Positions 54,032 through 62,814 of a DNA stretch of 64,000 bases are shown in pieces. Within the stretch, counting starts at the first letter, position 1. Each line of letters begins with the position of its first letter. Below the pieces are notes generated by a model. The model searched no databases. It was given only the letters and a program-made list of their open reading frames with translations, and was not told the origin of the DNA. A program made the translations under genes and the position numbers. The stretch spans positions 2,214,572-2,278,571 of the forward strand of contig NZ_CP047046.1 of NCBI RefSeq assembly GCF_030408435.1, written 5' to 3'. Source of the stretch: Corynebacterium auriscanis. GTDB lineage: Bacteria; Actinomycetota; Actinomycetes; Mycobacteriales; Mycobacteriaceae.

Positions 54032-55998
54032 CGGGGAGTTACTGCCTCACGGATAGCCTTTTCTACATTTCGACGCCCCGCCCGGCTCACTTGCGCTTCG
54101 ATCACGGCAATACCGCTGCCAATGGCGTCGTCATCTGCACTGAGGTATCCCAGCTCCGCGTGCTCTTCGATCGCTAAAGCCAATTCGGTTGGCGTGGTCA
54201 CCAGGCGGTGTGGCACACCGAAGCCCGCACACAATTCACCGAGGTTAGCGCGCAGTGGTGTTCCGAAGATCCGCTCGAACATCTCGCTGCCATCAGGGAA
54301 CCTCCGTAGCTGCTCTCGCCCGGGCTCTAGGGTCTCGAAGATTCCCCCTCCGTTGTCATTCGTGACGATGATGAGCAGGTTATCGGGGTGGGGCTCCAGG
54401 GGACCGATATTCAACCCACCTATATCGTGCAGGAACGTGAGGTCGCCCATCACTGCAATGGTGCGGGGAGCGCGCATGGCGTGCGGCTCACTGGAGGCAT
54501 GCGCAAAAGCCACTCCCGCCGCGGTAGACACTGTCCCATCAATTCCCGCAGCGCCCCGGCTGGCATAGGCGGCAACTCCAGAAAATGGCAACCCGGCGCG
54601 CGAAGCATCGCGCACCGTTGTAGAAGCTCCTAGCACCACTGCATCCCCATCACGGAGCGAATCAGCCACGGCAGCAACGGCATGGATTGCAGTAAACTCG
54701 TCGCTTTCCTCGAGCGTTCGGCGCACAGCTTCCGCCCCCATGTCACTGATCGCGCGGCACACGGACAACCATTGTTGATCGACCTCCCCCGTCAAGGTGA
54801 TCGCACGTGTGACGGCTGCCGCCGTGCCGCTGACATCAGTCACCGTATTGGTATCCGTGACCACCACCACGCGGATCTCCGGATCGGCCAGCAGGCGCGC
54901 CACCGGCCGGTGCAGCGTGGGGCGCCCCACTACTACGATTTGTTCCGGCCGGGTCACCGCTGAATATTCTCCATGGGCCACGGTGTCTGCCGTAAACATC
55001 GCTGCCGCAGCGGAATGCACGGGAATCTCCGGCGCGTCGGGTGCCACAGGTTCCGCCATCGTGGGCACACCCGATAGCTGCTCCATGATGCGGCGCCCCC
55101 ACGCCCGATCGGTGACCTCTCCCACGATCGCCAACGTGCGTTTTCCCAGGTCGATCGCCACCGCATCGGTGTCAGTCTTTCGCACAGTGGGCATGTCCAC
55201 TTCGCTGCCACCGGGGCGCCCGAGTTTTTCTTGGGTGCCTGCCGGCCCCGCTGGTTGCTCTTGGTTGGTTGCCTGGTGCTGGCCTTGGCTTAGGCTTTCT
55301 TGAATTTCGGACGCCCCCAGGCCCACCACCGCGCTGTCCTCAGGCACAAGGGGTTCCCGCAAAGGAACATCCAACTGCACTCCCCCTCCCTCAGTGGGGT
55401 GCATCGCCGCTGCAATCACTTCGCCGACGGTATTGCGCAGGAAGTCCACCTGGTCGGCCGGTAGTCCTTCGGTGATCCCGCGCTGCGCACAAGTCTCTCC
55501 GATCTGATCTAGGGTGCGAGTGCACACTGAATGCGAACCGAAGATACCCACCTGGTCAATGGTCTGGTTCGCCCCCGTTCCCACCATTTTCAGCGGGCGG
55601 TTAGCCGATAGCACCATGAGGGGGACGTGCGTCAGCGTGGCCTCCACCATTGCTGGCAGGCAATTCGCGACCGCCGTGCCCGATGTCATGACTACCGGCA
55701 CCGCGCGGCGGGAGTACTTAGCCAGGCCGAGAGCTAGGAAAGCAGCAGTGCGTTCATCGGTCCGCACGTGCATGCGTAACCGGCCCACGCGATCAGCTTC
55801 CGCGATGGCAATCGCTAGGGGTGCCGACCGCGATCCCGGGCACACAACAGCTTCGCGTATCCCGCTCCGGATAAGTTCTTCGACAATCACCAAAGCCGTT
55901 GTCATGGCTGGGCTTAACGGTACATCGAGTTGCGGGGCGTTCACTTCAGGCACCTTCGGATTAGTCACATTGTCTAACTTACCGAGCAACCACGACAA
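54028..55998 (-). CDS. menD: SEPHCHC synthase MenD
   Basis: ThDP-dependent enzyme joining 2-oxoglutarate and isochorismate. The frame is 656 residues from 55998, but the family match begins near MTTALVIVEELIRSGIREAV (ATG 55902), so the true start may be 55902 or a GTG at 55968. CPGSRSAPLA, HVRTDERTAAFLALG (with the ThDP-activating Glu) and the cofactor block VMGDLTFLHDIGGLNI are intact. A polar insert of about 50 residues (QGQHQATNQEQPAGPAG type) lies mid-protein. It overlaps the DUF3592 gene and is divergent from the small frame at 55970-56209. Confidence 0.93.
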   Translation of the reverse strand: MSWLLGKLDNVTNPKVPEVNAPQLDVPLSPAMTTALVIVEELIRSGIREAVVCPGSRSAPLAIAIAEADRVGRLRMHVRTDERTAAFLALGLAKYSRRAVPVVMTSGTAVANCLPAMVEATLTHVPLMVLSANRPLKMVGTGANQTIDQVGIFGSHSVCTRTLDQIGETCAQRGITEGLPADQVDFLRNTVGEVIAAAMHPTEGGGVQLDVPLREPLVPEDSAVVGLGASEIQESLSQGQHQATNQEQPAGPAGTQEKLGRPGGSEVDMPTVRKTDTDAVAIDLGKRTLAIVGEVTDRAWGRRIMEQLSGVPTMAEPVAPDAPEIPVHSAAAAMFTADTVAHGEYSAVTRPEQIVVVGRPTLHRPVARLLADPEIRVVVVTDTNTVTDVSGTAAAVTRAITLTGEVDQQWLSVCRAISDMGAEAVRRTLEESDEFTAIHAVAAVADSLRDGDAVVLGASTTVRDASRAGLPFSGVAAYASRGAAGIDGTVSTAAGVAFAHASSEPHAMRAPRTIAVMGDLTFLHDIGGLNIGPLEPHPDNLLIIVTNDNGGGIFETLEPGREQLRRFPDGSEMFERIFGTPLRANLGELCAGFGVPHRLVTTPTELALAIEEHAELGYLSADDDAIGSGIAVIEAQVSRAGRRNVEKAIREAVTPR

Positions 55999-56209
55999 CG
56001 CGAATATCCCGCTGCCTCACTCTGGACGGTCTCGCGGACTGGGCCATCTCCCTGTCTTCGCCTCTGACGAGAAGGCTTACGACTGGTTCAAGGAAGAGTC
56101 CAAGGCAGACGACTCCCTGGGCTGGGGTCTTGAGGTTGAACGCGAGGGCGAGTGGGTGTTCTTGGATCAGTCCGAGGGTGGCACCAACACCTCCGGTTCC
56201 GATAACTAA
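55970..56209 (+). CDS. Possible small acidic protein or remnant
   Basis: The frame from 56040 reads FASDEKAYDWFKEESKADD, then SLGWGLEVEREGEWVFLDQ, and ends TNTSGSDN. Codon choice is strongly C-ending, as in expressed genes. A start is hard to place: TTG at 55970 would give 79 residues and would overlap the longest menD frame, but no ribosome-binding site is visible. It could be a real short protein or the tail of a lost gene. No family is recognised. Confidence 0.4.
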   Translation: MSNLPSNHDNANIPLPHSGRSRGLGHLPVFASDEKAYDWFKEESKADDSLGWGLEVEREGEWVFLDQSEGGTNTSGSDN

Positions 56210-56270
56210 GCCCGAGTTTCGCTAGCAGAGCTATTCGCTCACCATTTCTTTAAAGGCCTACCGGGGCATC

Positions 56271-56415
56271 GCGATAGGTGCTGGGCATCGGGATAGATGC
56301 CGAGCACCGCCACAAATGCTTGGCAACGCCACAAATGCCGGGCAACGCCATAAATGCTGGGCACCGGAATAAATGCTTGGCACCGTTACAGGTGCTCGAC
56401 ATCGTTACAGGTGCT
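56271..56415. repeat. 19-bp tandem repeat at the menC 3' end
   Basis: About eight units of the ACAAATGCTTGGCAACGCC type follow each other with a 19-bp period from about 56271 and run into the last codons of menC. Variants read ATAAATGCTGGGCACCG and ACAGGTGCTCGACATCG. No spacers and no gene. Confidence 0.85.
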
Positions 56416-57526
56416 GGTAGGCCTCCTTAAGTCTCTCGAACCACCAATCCTTCCGGCTCCCGCTGGCGGCGAACTCGTGGAGCACGTCGGCGTCGGGAAT
56501 AAGAGGCCCCGCTTGGATACGACCGTCAACGATGGGGCGAGGAGCGAGGTCCTCAACGAAGAGAGACCCCGTGGCCAGGCCGGCAGCCTGCGATTCCGAG
56601 CCCACCTCCGGAAGGCGCGCGGCGGCCTCGAGGCCCGCGCCCAGACCGATACCGGTGTCCAGCGCGGAACTCATGGTCACGGCAACCCCACGAGGGGCGA
56701 CAGCGCGGGCGATGCTGAGCAGGCGTTCCACTCCACCCAGGGGAGGCACCTTGAGCACCACGACATCGCAAGCACCGGCATCGATGACGTCTGTGACAGC
56801 GGTGAGTGGATCGGCGCTTTTCCGGATGCACTCATCGGCAGCGATGCGCACGGGCTCAGATGAACCACCCAGAACGCCCACCCGCCGGCGCACCTCAGCC
56901 AACTCCTCGGCAGTGGCACACGGCTGCTCCACATAATCGAGCGGACCCTCCGCGGTGATGGCTGCAATGGCTTCCAGAGCTTGGGGCACGCTCCACGCCC
57001 CATTGGCATCAAGGCGCACCTTGGGGTCGTCAATTCCCGCTTGGCTGCACCACTGCCGAACTGCCCGCACGCGGGCAACATCATCTGCGAGCTGCTGACC
57101 TTTCTGCGCGACCTTGATTTTGACCGTGGTGCATCCCGGGTAGCGCTGCATCAGGGCACCGATTACATCCGGGTCCTCGCGTACATCCACTGCAGGAATG
57201 GTGGCATTGACGGGCACCCAGGAATCCGCCAGTTCAGGTGCTGGGGTATAGCCGTATTGCACAGCCGCACACAGCCACCTGGATGCCTCCTCCGGTTGGT
57301 ATTCAAGGAAAGGGGCCCATTCCGCCCAGCGGAAGGAGGCGTCGAATAATATAGCCTCCCGCACCTGGACACCGCGAAAAGGTACGCGCAAAGGTAGAGA
57401 AACCACGTGGGCACGCTCGAGAAGCTCGTCAACGCTGGACATGCTAGCAGTGGGCTGATCCTGTGAGGCTTGGCCACGCTTGGGGCGATCCTGTGCGGCC
57501 TGGTCGCGCTGGGGCTGATTGTTCAT
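56405..57526 (-). CDS. menC: o-Succinylbenzoate synthase
   Basis: Enolase-superfamily dehydratase of menaquinone synthesis. 373 residues from ATG 57526, which has GGAG just upstream. A later ATG at 57442 (MSSVDELLERAHVV) is the start of the conserved part and could be the real one. Catalytic lysines lie in TVKIKVAQ and VVLKVPPLGG, and the metal ligands in RLDANGAWS, YVEQPCAT and IAADECIR. The first 30 residues are Gln/Asp/Arg-rich and not conserved. It is divergent from menB, and the two starts are only about 60 nt apart. Confidence 0.93.
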   Translation of the reverse strand: MNNQPQRDQAAQDRPKRGQASQDQPTASMSSVDELLERAHVVSLPLRVPFRGVQVREAILFDASFRWAEWAPFLEYQPEEASRWLCAAVQYGYTPAPELADSWVPVNATIPAVDVREDPDVIGALMQRYPGCTTVKIKVAQKGQQLADDVARVRAVRQWCSQAGIDDPKVRLDANGAWSVPQALEAIAAITAEGPLDYVEQPCATAEELAEVRRRVGVLGGSSEPVRIAADECIRKSADPLTAVTDVIDAGACDVVVLKVPPLGGVERLLSIARAVAPRGVAVTMSSALDTGIGLGAGLEAAARLPEVGSESQAAGLATGSLFVEDLAPRPIVDGRIQAGPLIPDADVLHEFAASGSRKDWWFERLKEAYQHL

Positions 57527-57574
57527 GTTCTCCAGCATGCCACCGCCTTGGGATGGTGGATCTCAGAGACTCGA

Positions 57575-57580
57575 TAGAAT
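57575..57580 (+). promoter_or_regulatory. -10 box placed for a leaderless menB transcript
   Basis: TAGAAT ends 7 nt before ATG 57588, so transcription should begin at or next to the start codon. No Shine-Dalgarno sequence is present between box and ATG. Confidence 0.6.
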
Positions 57581-57587
57581 GCGGGAC

Positions 57588-58583
57588 ATGACTGATTCTG
57601 CGAATTCCACCTCCGCTACCGGCACGGGCGCAGCCGGTGATTCCGCTGCTCCTTTTGATGCCTCCCAGTGGCGCGAGGTTCCCGGTTTCGATTTCACCGA
57701 CATCACCTACCACCGCCATATCGGCACCGAGCGCAAAGACGGCATTGTTCGCATCGCCTTTGACCGCCCGGAGGTGCGCAATGCGTTCCGGCCCCACACT
57801 GTCGATGAACTGTACCGCGCCCTCGATCACGCACGCCGCTCCCCAGATATCGGCACGATTTTGCTGACGGGCAACGGACCTTCCCCCAAGGATGGTGGCT
57901 GGGCTTTCTGTTCAGGTGGCGATCAGCGCATTCGTGGCCGTTCGGGCTACCAGTACGCCACTAATCACGATGGAGATGTGCAGGCCGCCACTGCGGATCA
58001 CGTCGATGAAGCTCGTGTGAAAGCCGAAGGTGGGCGCCTGCACATTCTCGAAGTCCAGCGCCTGATTCGCACCATGCCGAAGGTCGTTATCGCCGTGGTG
58101 AACGGGTGGGCTGCCGGCGGTGGCCACTCTTTGCACGTGGTGTGTGACCTCACTTTGGCATCCCGGGAGCACGGGCGTTTTAAGCAAACTGACGCCGACG
58201 TGGGATCCTTCGACGCTGGATATGGATCCGCGTACCTTGCGAAGCAGGTGGGACAGAAGTTCGCGCGCGAGATTTTCTTCCTCGGCCGCTCGTACGATGC
58301 GGAAACGATGCACCGCATGGGGGCCGTCAACGAGGTAGCAGATCACGCGGAGCTAGAAAACGTGGCCATCGAGTGGGCCCGCGCGATCAATACCAAATCC
58401 CCTACCGCTCAGCGCATGCTGAAGTTCGCGTTCAATCTGACCGATGATGGTTTGATGGGCCAGCAGGTCTTCGCTGGGGAAGCCACTCGTTTGGCCTACA
58501 TGACGGATGAGGCCGTGGAGGGGCGCGATAGCTTCCTTGAAAAACGCGATCCGCGTTGGGACGACTTCCCTTACTACTACTAA
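57588..58583 (+). CDS. menB: 1,4-Dihydroxy-2-naphthoyl-CoA synthase
   Basis: 331 residues from ATG 57588 (MTDSANSTSATG); longer frames overlap menC and the promoter. This crotonase-family enzyme closes the second ring of the naphthoquinone. IAFDRPEVRNAFRPHTVDEL, WAFCSGGDQRIRGRSGYQ, VNGWAAGGGHSLHVVCDL and GSFDAGYGSAYLAKQVGQ (with the active-site Asp and Tyr region) are all present. It is divergent from menC, sharing a promoter region of some 60 nt. Confidence 0.97.
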   Translation: MTDSANSTSATGTGAAGDSAAPFDASQWREVPGFDFTDITYHRHIGTERKDGIVRIAFDRPEVRNAFRPHTVDELYRALDHARRSPDIGTILLTGNGPSPKDGGWAFCSGGDQRIRGRSGYQYATNHDGDVQAATADHVDEARVKAEGGRLHILEVQRLIRTMPKVVIAVVNGWAAGGGHSLHVVCDLTLASREHGRFKQTDADVGSFDAGYGSAYLAKQVGQKFAREIFFLGRSYDAETMHRMGAVNEVADHAELENVAIEWARAINTKSPTAQRMLKFAFNLTDDGLMGQQVFAGEATRLAYMTDEAVEGRDSFLEKRDPRWDDFPYYY

Positions 58584-58735
58584 AGGCAGTTACCCTAGGC
58601 ATAGACAGATACGCCTTAACCTTGCTGGTGAGAAGCCTTTACCCAGCACGTTCGGTTAGCCACGGGCAGGCTCGCCAGCGTGGCCATCTGCGGAAGACGC
58701 AATCTGGTGCCAGCCGGCGGGATGGCCAAAAATGC

Positions 58736-58741
58736 TAAATT
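58736..58741 (+). promoter_or_regulatory. -10 box for the DoxX-family gene
   Basis: TAAATT ends 7 nt before ATG 58749 and no Shine-Dalgarno is present, as for menB and menE, so the message is probably leaderless. Confidence 0.5.
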
Positions 58742-58748
58742 ATAAGTC

Positions 58749-59450
58749 ATGCCTAAAACCACAACCCATTCACCACATCCTCTCCACAGCATTGCAACGC
58801 TTCTTGGTCGCATCATTCTGGGCGTTGTGCTCATCGCTCACGGATGGCAAAAGCTCAAGACGTGGGGCCCAGAACAAACGCAGTCCAATTTCGACCAGAT
58901 GGGCGCACCCATGCCCGAGATCACTTCCCAGATCGCCACGTGGGTAGAGCTCGTCGGGGGCATCCTCATCATTCTGGGCCTGTTGGTCCGTTTTGTCGGC
59001 CCGATCCTCTTCGTCCACATGGTGGGCGCGGTCATCATCGCGCACCGCAGCAACGGAATTTTCGTGCAGGATTCCGGATGGGAGTTGGCCGGTGTTATTG
59101 GTGCCGCCGGGCTGTTCCTCGCAGCGGCTGGCGCTGGTGCTTTCAGCTTGGATCACTTGTTCGCTGCTCCCTTCCGCGCACGTCGGGCACGCAAGGAGCG
59201 TGAGCGCAACCAAGAGGCCGCAGCTCAGATGCCTTCCTCTAGCTACGACAACAATCTGCACGCCGCCAATCCCGCTGTAAATCCCACCACCTCCACAGCA
59301 GCCTCCACCGCAAACCCGACCACCGGTTATGGTTCCGCTCCTTCCGCGAACGGCAACTTCCCTGCGGGTTCCTCCGCGAAGGGTAATGACAACACGGCCA
59401 CGGAAGTGTTCCGCACTCCGCACAACGGCCAGAACAATCTGGATCGCTAG
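58749..59450 (+). CDS. DoxX-family membrane protein
   Basis: 233 residues. The first 145 form a four-helix DoxX domain: LLGRIILGVVLIAHGWQKLK, VELVGGILIILGLLVRFVGP, MVGAVIIAHRSNGIF and VIGAAGLFLAAAGAGAFSLD. The remaining 85 residues are an Arg/Glu-rich stretch followed by an Asn/Thr/Ala-rich disordered cytosolic tail. DoxX proteins are linked to redox and quinone-related membrane functions in actinobacteria, consistent with its place inside the menaquinone cluster, but no reaction is assigned. Confidence 0.85.
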   Translation: MPKTTTHSPHPLHSIATLLGRIILGVVLIAHGWQKLKTWGPEQTQSNFDQMGAPMPEITSQIATWVELVGGILIILGLLVRFVGPILFVHMVGAVIIAHRSNGIFVQDSGWELAGVIGAAGLFLAAAGAGAFSLDHLFAAPFRARRARKERERNQEAAAQMPSSSYDNNLHAANPAVNPTTSTAASTANPTTGYGSAPSANGNFPAGSSAKGNDNTATEVFRTPHNGQNNLDR

Positions 59451-59519
59451 AAACCCGAGCAAACCCACAACACCCGCAAACCCAAACCCCCGCAAACCCA
59501 CAACACCACCCCGCCCCTG

Positions 59520-59547
59520 ATCCCCAGATGTTCATCTGGGGATTTTT
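59520..59547 (+). terminator. Intrinsic terminator after the DoxX gene
   Basis: ATCCCCAGATG pairs perfectly with CATCTGGGGAT around a 2-nt loop and is followed by TTTTT. It lies 70 nt beyond the stop codon. Between stop and hairpin are ACCCGCAAACCC-type short repeats. Confidence 0.92.
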
Positions 59548-59720
59548 CCCCTTTTGTTCAGGTTCTTACCCAAAATACTTGACTGCCCCCACTATTGTTC
59601 ACTAAGTTGTAACTTAAAGATCGCACGAACGCTCGTTGGCATCTCCAACAATTGTGCTGAACCCAACACATTGACCTAACATGCCCCCTAGGTCGCTGAT
59701 TTAAAAGAAAGGGGTGCACT

Positions 59721-60074
59721 ATGTTCAACCCCCTAGTTCAACTGCTCCGCAAACTTCGTAACCGTGAAAACATCGCGGAGGGCATAGTGCTGTCCGACGG
59801 CACCACTCTGCCGAACAACGAGCATGAATTGGCCTCCTACTTCACCGAACAAGCCGATTTGCCCACTCCCAGCTTGAACGCTCTGGATTCCCGCAGCCCG
59901 TCATTCCACTCAGTACTGGCCTACCTCGTGGATACCGGCCGCACGCCAGCTACGGATACCGATCTGCAGATTGCCTACCTAGCTATCCACGATCGGTTGC
60001 CCACCGACCTGGAATTCGAAACCGCCCAGCAAATGCTGAAGGAATTCCACCTCCACGTGCCGTCATCCGCTTAG
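59721..60074 (+). CDS. Small cytosolic protein of unknown function
   Basis: 117 residues, no membrane segment, not recognised. It reads MFNPLVQLLRKLRNRENIAE, then an acidic, Leu-rich helical body. GAAAGGGG lies 8 nt before the ATG, a good ribosome-binding site. TTGACC (about 59671) and a short AT-rich stretch upstream could be its promoter. It is flanked by the DoxX terminator and menE, so it is probably monocistronic. Codon use is like its neighbours, which supports a real gene. Confidence 0.7.
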   Translation: MFNPLVQLLRKLRNRENIAEGIVLSDGTTLPNNEHELASYFTEQADLPTPSLNALDSRSPSFHSVLAYLVDTGRTPATDTDLQIAYLAIHDRLPTDLEFETAQQMLKEFHLHVPSSA

Positions 60075-60127
60075 CCCGAAACCCCCTCTCCAACCCACTG
60101 AAGCGTAGCCCCACAAGCGCCAAGGCG

Positions 60128-60133
60128 TAGCCT
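60128..60133 (+). promoter_or_regulatory. -10 box placed for a leaderless menE transcript
   Basis: TAGCCT ends exactly 7 nt before ATG 60141, the same spacing as at menB, without a Shine-Dalgarno sequence. Confidence 0.5.
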
Positions 60134-60140
60134 AAAAGGC

Positions 60141-61412
60141 ATGTCCACCACAGTCCCCTTGCAAGCCGCGACGATCTCCGCCACCCACCTTCCCGCCTCG
60201 ATCTCTACGCTGCGCCAGGTGATGCAAGGGAAGATTTCTATTCTCCCGCTCCCCCAGGAACCGGCCACCGGATACCCACGCTCAGGACAGGCACAATCGG
60301 GCCCCGCGGCACCCAACTCACCCAACCTGGCAACCCTCATGAGCGTGGACGAGCCGATCGAACCCGGCTGCCTTATCGCCTGCACCTCCGGGTCCACGGG
60401 AACCCCCAAGGGGGCAATCCTTCATCGTAGTAATCTCCTAGCCTCCATCACCGCGACCGAGACCTACCTGCGCACCACGTTCGGTACCGCTCCCGGCGCA
60501 TGGCTGCTGGCCCTACCAGCCCACCACATCGCGGGACTACAGGTCCTACTACGCAGCATGCACGCGGGCTTCACCCCTATCGCCGCATCGCACCTGGTTG
60601 CAGGGACCCCTTTCACGGCGGAATCCTTCATCGCTGATACCCGTCGCTTGAAAACCACTCACCCTACTGCGGATCTGTACACCTCCTTGGTCCCAGCCCA
60701 ACTACACCGCCTCACGAGCCCCCAGGCCGTCCGTGCGCTATCGGACTATGCCGCCGTTCTCGTGGGCGGCGCCGCAGCAAACCCGGAACTCATCCGCTCT
60801 CTACGCGCCCAAGGGGTGCACCTCACACTCACTTACGGTTCCAGTGAAACCAGCGGCGGCATGGTCTATAACGGTCGGGCCCTACCGGGCGCCAGCATCG
60901 CCATCACAGACCCAGACCCCACCACGCGCTCAGGGCGCATCACTTTGACCGGCCCCATGGTCGCGCGCGGATATCGCAACGTCGATTCCCGGGCCTCTTT
61001 TCCGTCTGATGGCACATTCCTCACCTCTGACCTGGGGGTTCTTTTACCCGACGCCACCTTGTCCATCCACGGCCGCGCCGATGGCGCGGTGAACATTGGC
61101 GGGTACAAGGTGCTGCTCGAAGACGTGGAGCGGGCTGCCCGCGACCACGGTGTGAGCCAGGGACTGACATGTGCCCTAGGGGTGAACGATGAGCGGTTTG
61201 GAGAGGGCGTCGTCCTACTCATAGAAGCCAACACCGCGGCCACGCCAAGCGACGTGACCCAGCGAGTCCGCGACCAGCTGCGCGGGAAAGTGGAACGGCA
61301 CCTCATCCCGCAACGTGCGTGGGAAGTCGCCGAACTGCCGATGACGGGGCCTGGCAAGATCGACCGGCAGCGGGCCAAAGCATGGGTGCAGACTACACTG
61401 CTTACTGATTAG
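60141..61412 (+). CDS. menE: o-Succinylbenzoate-CoA ligase
   Basis: 423 residues of the acyl-adenylate ligase family. The P-loop CTSGSTGTPKGAILH, the adenine/acyl-site block TYGSSETSGGMVYN, the hinge TSDLGVLL and the catalytic Lys in TGPGKIDRQRA are intact. It is shorter than typical 450-550-residue ligases because the N-terminal part is compact, as in actinobacterial MenE. It activates o-succinylbenzoate for MenB. It is upstream of menA on the same strand with a 72-nt gap. Confidence 0.94.
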   Translation: MSTTVPLQAATISATHLPASISTLRQVMQGKISILPLPQEPATGYPRSGQAQSGPAAPNSPNLATLMSVDEPIEPGCLIACTSGSTGTPKGAILHRSNLLASITATETYLRTTFGTAPGAWLLALPAHHIAGLQVLLRSMHAGFTPIAASHLVAGTPFTAESFIADTRRLKTTHPTADLYTSLVPAQLHRLTSPQAVRALSDYAAVLVGGAAANPELIRSLRAQGVHLTLTYGSSETSGGMVYNGRALPGASIAITDPDPTTRSGRITLTGPMVARGYRNVDSRASFPSDGTFLTSDLGVLLPDATLSIHGRADGAVNIGGYKVLLEDVERAARDHGVSQGLTCALGVNDERFGEGVVLLIEANTAATPSDVTQRVRDQLRGKVERHLIPQRAWEVAELPMTGPGKIDRQRAKAWVQTTLLTD

Positions 61413-61484
61413 ACTCGCGCTGCTTCCGCCGGGTGATGAACCCGATGGCGCGCACAACCCGATTGTTGAGGAGCCAAGAAGCAA

Positions 61485-62390
61485 TTGACCACCGTGTCTC
61501 GTGACTACCCCGGAGCCACTCCCGCACAATGGCTGGAGGGAGCGCGCCCGCACACCTGGGCCAACGCATTCGCACCGGTATTGGCGGGAACAGCCGCCGC
61601 CGTGCTGGCCGAGCAAGCCGACCTGCTGCGTGCCGTTTTAGCAGGCCTGGTTTCTTGGGCGCTTATCGTAGGTGTGAACTATGCCAACGATTACTCCGAT
61701 GGGATTCGCGGAACCGACGATGATCGCTCCGGACCACTGCGCTTGACCGGCAGCGGGCTGGTTCCACCGAAGCAAGTGAAATACGCAGCGTTCGCCAGCT
61801 TCGCAGTGGCGGGAGTGGCCGGCGTGATCCTCAGTCTGCTGTCTGCCTGGTGGCTGATTCTGGTGGGTGCAGCCTGCATCGCGGGTGCATGGTTCTACAC
61901 TGGCGGAAAGAATCCCTACGGTTATCGCGGGCTGGGTGAAGTGGCCGTGTTCATCTTCTTCGGACTGGTCGCGGTCCTGGGCACAGAATTTACCCAGACG
62001 GGGGCTGTTTCTTGGCGAGGCCTGGGGATGGCCGTGGCGGTAGGCGCGCTATCCTCTAGCGTGAACTTGGCCAATAACTTGAGGGACATTCCGACGGACG
62101 CGGAAACGGGGAAGATCACGCTGGCCGTACGCTTAGGCGATGCCCGCACCCGTCAGCTGTGGATTGGGCTCATCGTAGCGGCAGTTTTTCTGACCATCGC
62201 GATGGCGGTGGGGAATCTCGCCACACTCTTGGGGCTGATCGCGGTGCCTCTATTTGTTCTGGCGGCCCGCCCGGTTATGGGTGGGGCTAAGGGTAAAGCG
62301 CTGATCCCCGTATTGGGAATGACGGGACGCGGCATGTTGCTGTGGTCAATCGCAATGCTGATTGGCGCTCTGCTCAACTCGGCTGCATAA
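61485..62390 (+). CDS. menA: 1,4-Dihydroxy-2-naphthoate polyprenyltransferase
   Basis: 301 residues of the UbiA family with eight to nine membrane helices. The Asp-rich prenyl-diphosphate site is in [17 protein letters not shown], and the second conserved block is [17 protein letters not shown]. The frame opens with TTG at 61485 after TTGAGGAG; a GTG three codons further ([12 protein letters not shown]) is an alternative start. It attaches the polyprenyl tail to the naphthoate ring in the membrane, with loss of CO2, to give demethylmenaquinone. Confidence 0.95.
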   Translation: MTTVSRDYPGATPAQWLEGARPHTWANAFAPVLAGTAAAVLAEQADLLRAVLAGLVSWALIVGVNYANDYSDGIRGTDDDRSGPLRLTGSGLVPPKQVKYAAFASFAVAGVAGVILSLLSAWWLILVGAACIAGAWFYTGGKNPYGYRGLGEVAVFIFFGLVAVLGTEFTQTGAVSWRGLGMAVAVGALSSSVNLANNLRDIPTDAETGKITLAVRLGDARTRQLWIGLIVAAVFLTIAMAVGNLATLLGLIAVPLFVLAARPVMGGAKGKALIPVLGMTGRGMLLWSIAMLIGALLNSAA

Positions 62391-62425
62391 GTCGCGTGGG
62401 GCGCCTGGGTTGTGCCTGGGTTGCG

Positions 62426-62779
62426 CTAGTTCAAACGTTCCTGCAGCTGACGGCGCATCTGATCCTTGTGGGCCCGACGATCGGCATCCCACGCGGCGAT
62501 CTCGTTGTTCACGCGACGGCGCAGCTTACTAAACAACAACATGGATAGTGGCAAAGCCAAGATGAGAGCCAGCAGGGCGCTCATCAGCAGCGGGAAGCTG
62601 TTCGCCATACCCAAAGCCAAAACAATGCCATGAATAACCGCGGTCAATACAACGAACAGCAACAGGCGGGCCAACCCATAGAGTAGAACATCCTTTTTAG
62701 TGGACGAGGCCAACTTAGGCTGTTCTGTGGCCTCGGGTCGCACCGGTTGATTCTTCTGGGGGATTGCTTCTTCACTCAC
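62426..62779 (-). CDS. DUF4229-type membrane protein
   Basis: 117 residues starting with GTG at 62779 (MSEEAIPQKN). Two helices, near 31-55 (LLYGLARLLLFVVLTAVIHG) and 60-84 (SFPLLMSALLALILALPLSM), are followed by an Arg-rich cytosolic coil (KLRRRVNNEIAAWDADRR). This matches DUF4229, often found beside menA in actinobacteria. TAGGCT lies 8 nt before the GTG, a further possible leaderless start. It is convergent with menA. Confidence 0.75.
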   Translation of the reverse strand: MSEEAIPQKNQPVRPEATEQPKLASSTKKDVLLYGLARLLLFVVLTAVIHGIVLALGMANSFPLLMSALLALILALPLSMLLFSKLRRRVNNEIAAWDADRRAHKDQMRRQLQERLN

Positions 62780-62814
62780 AAATTACGAGCCTAGCGCCCG
62801 GTGGTCTGCGAAAG

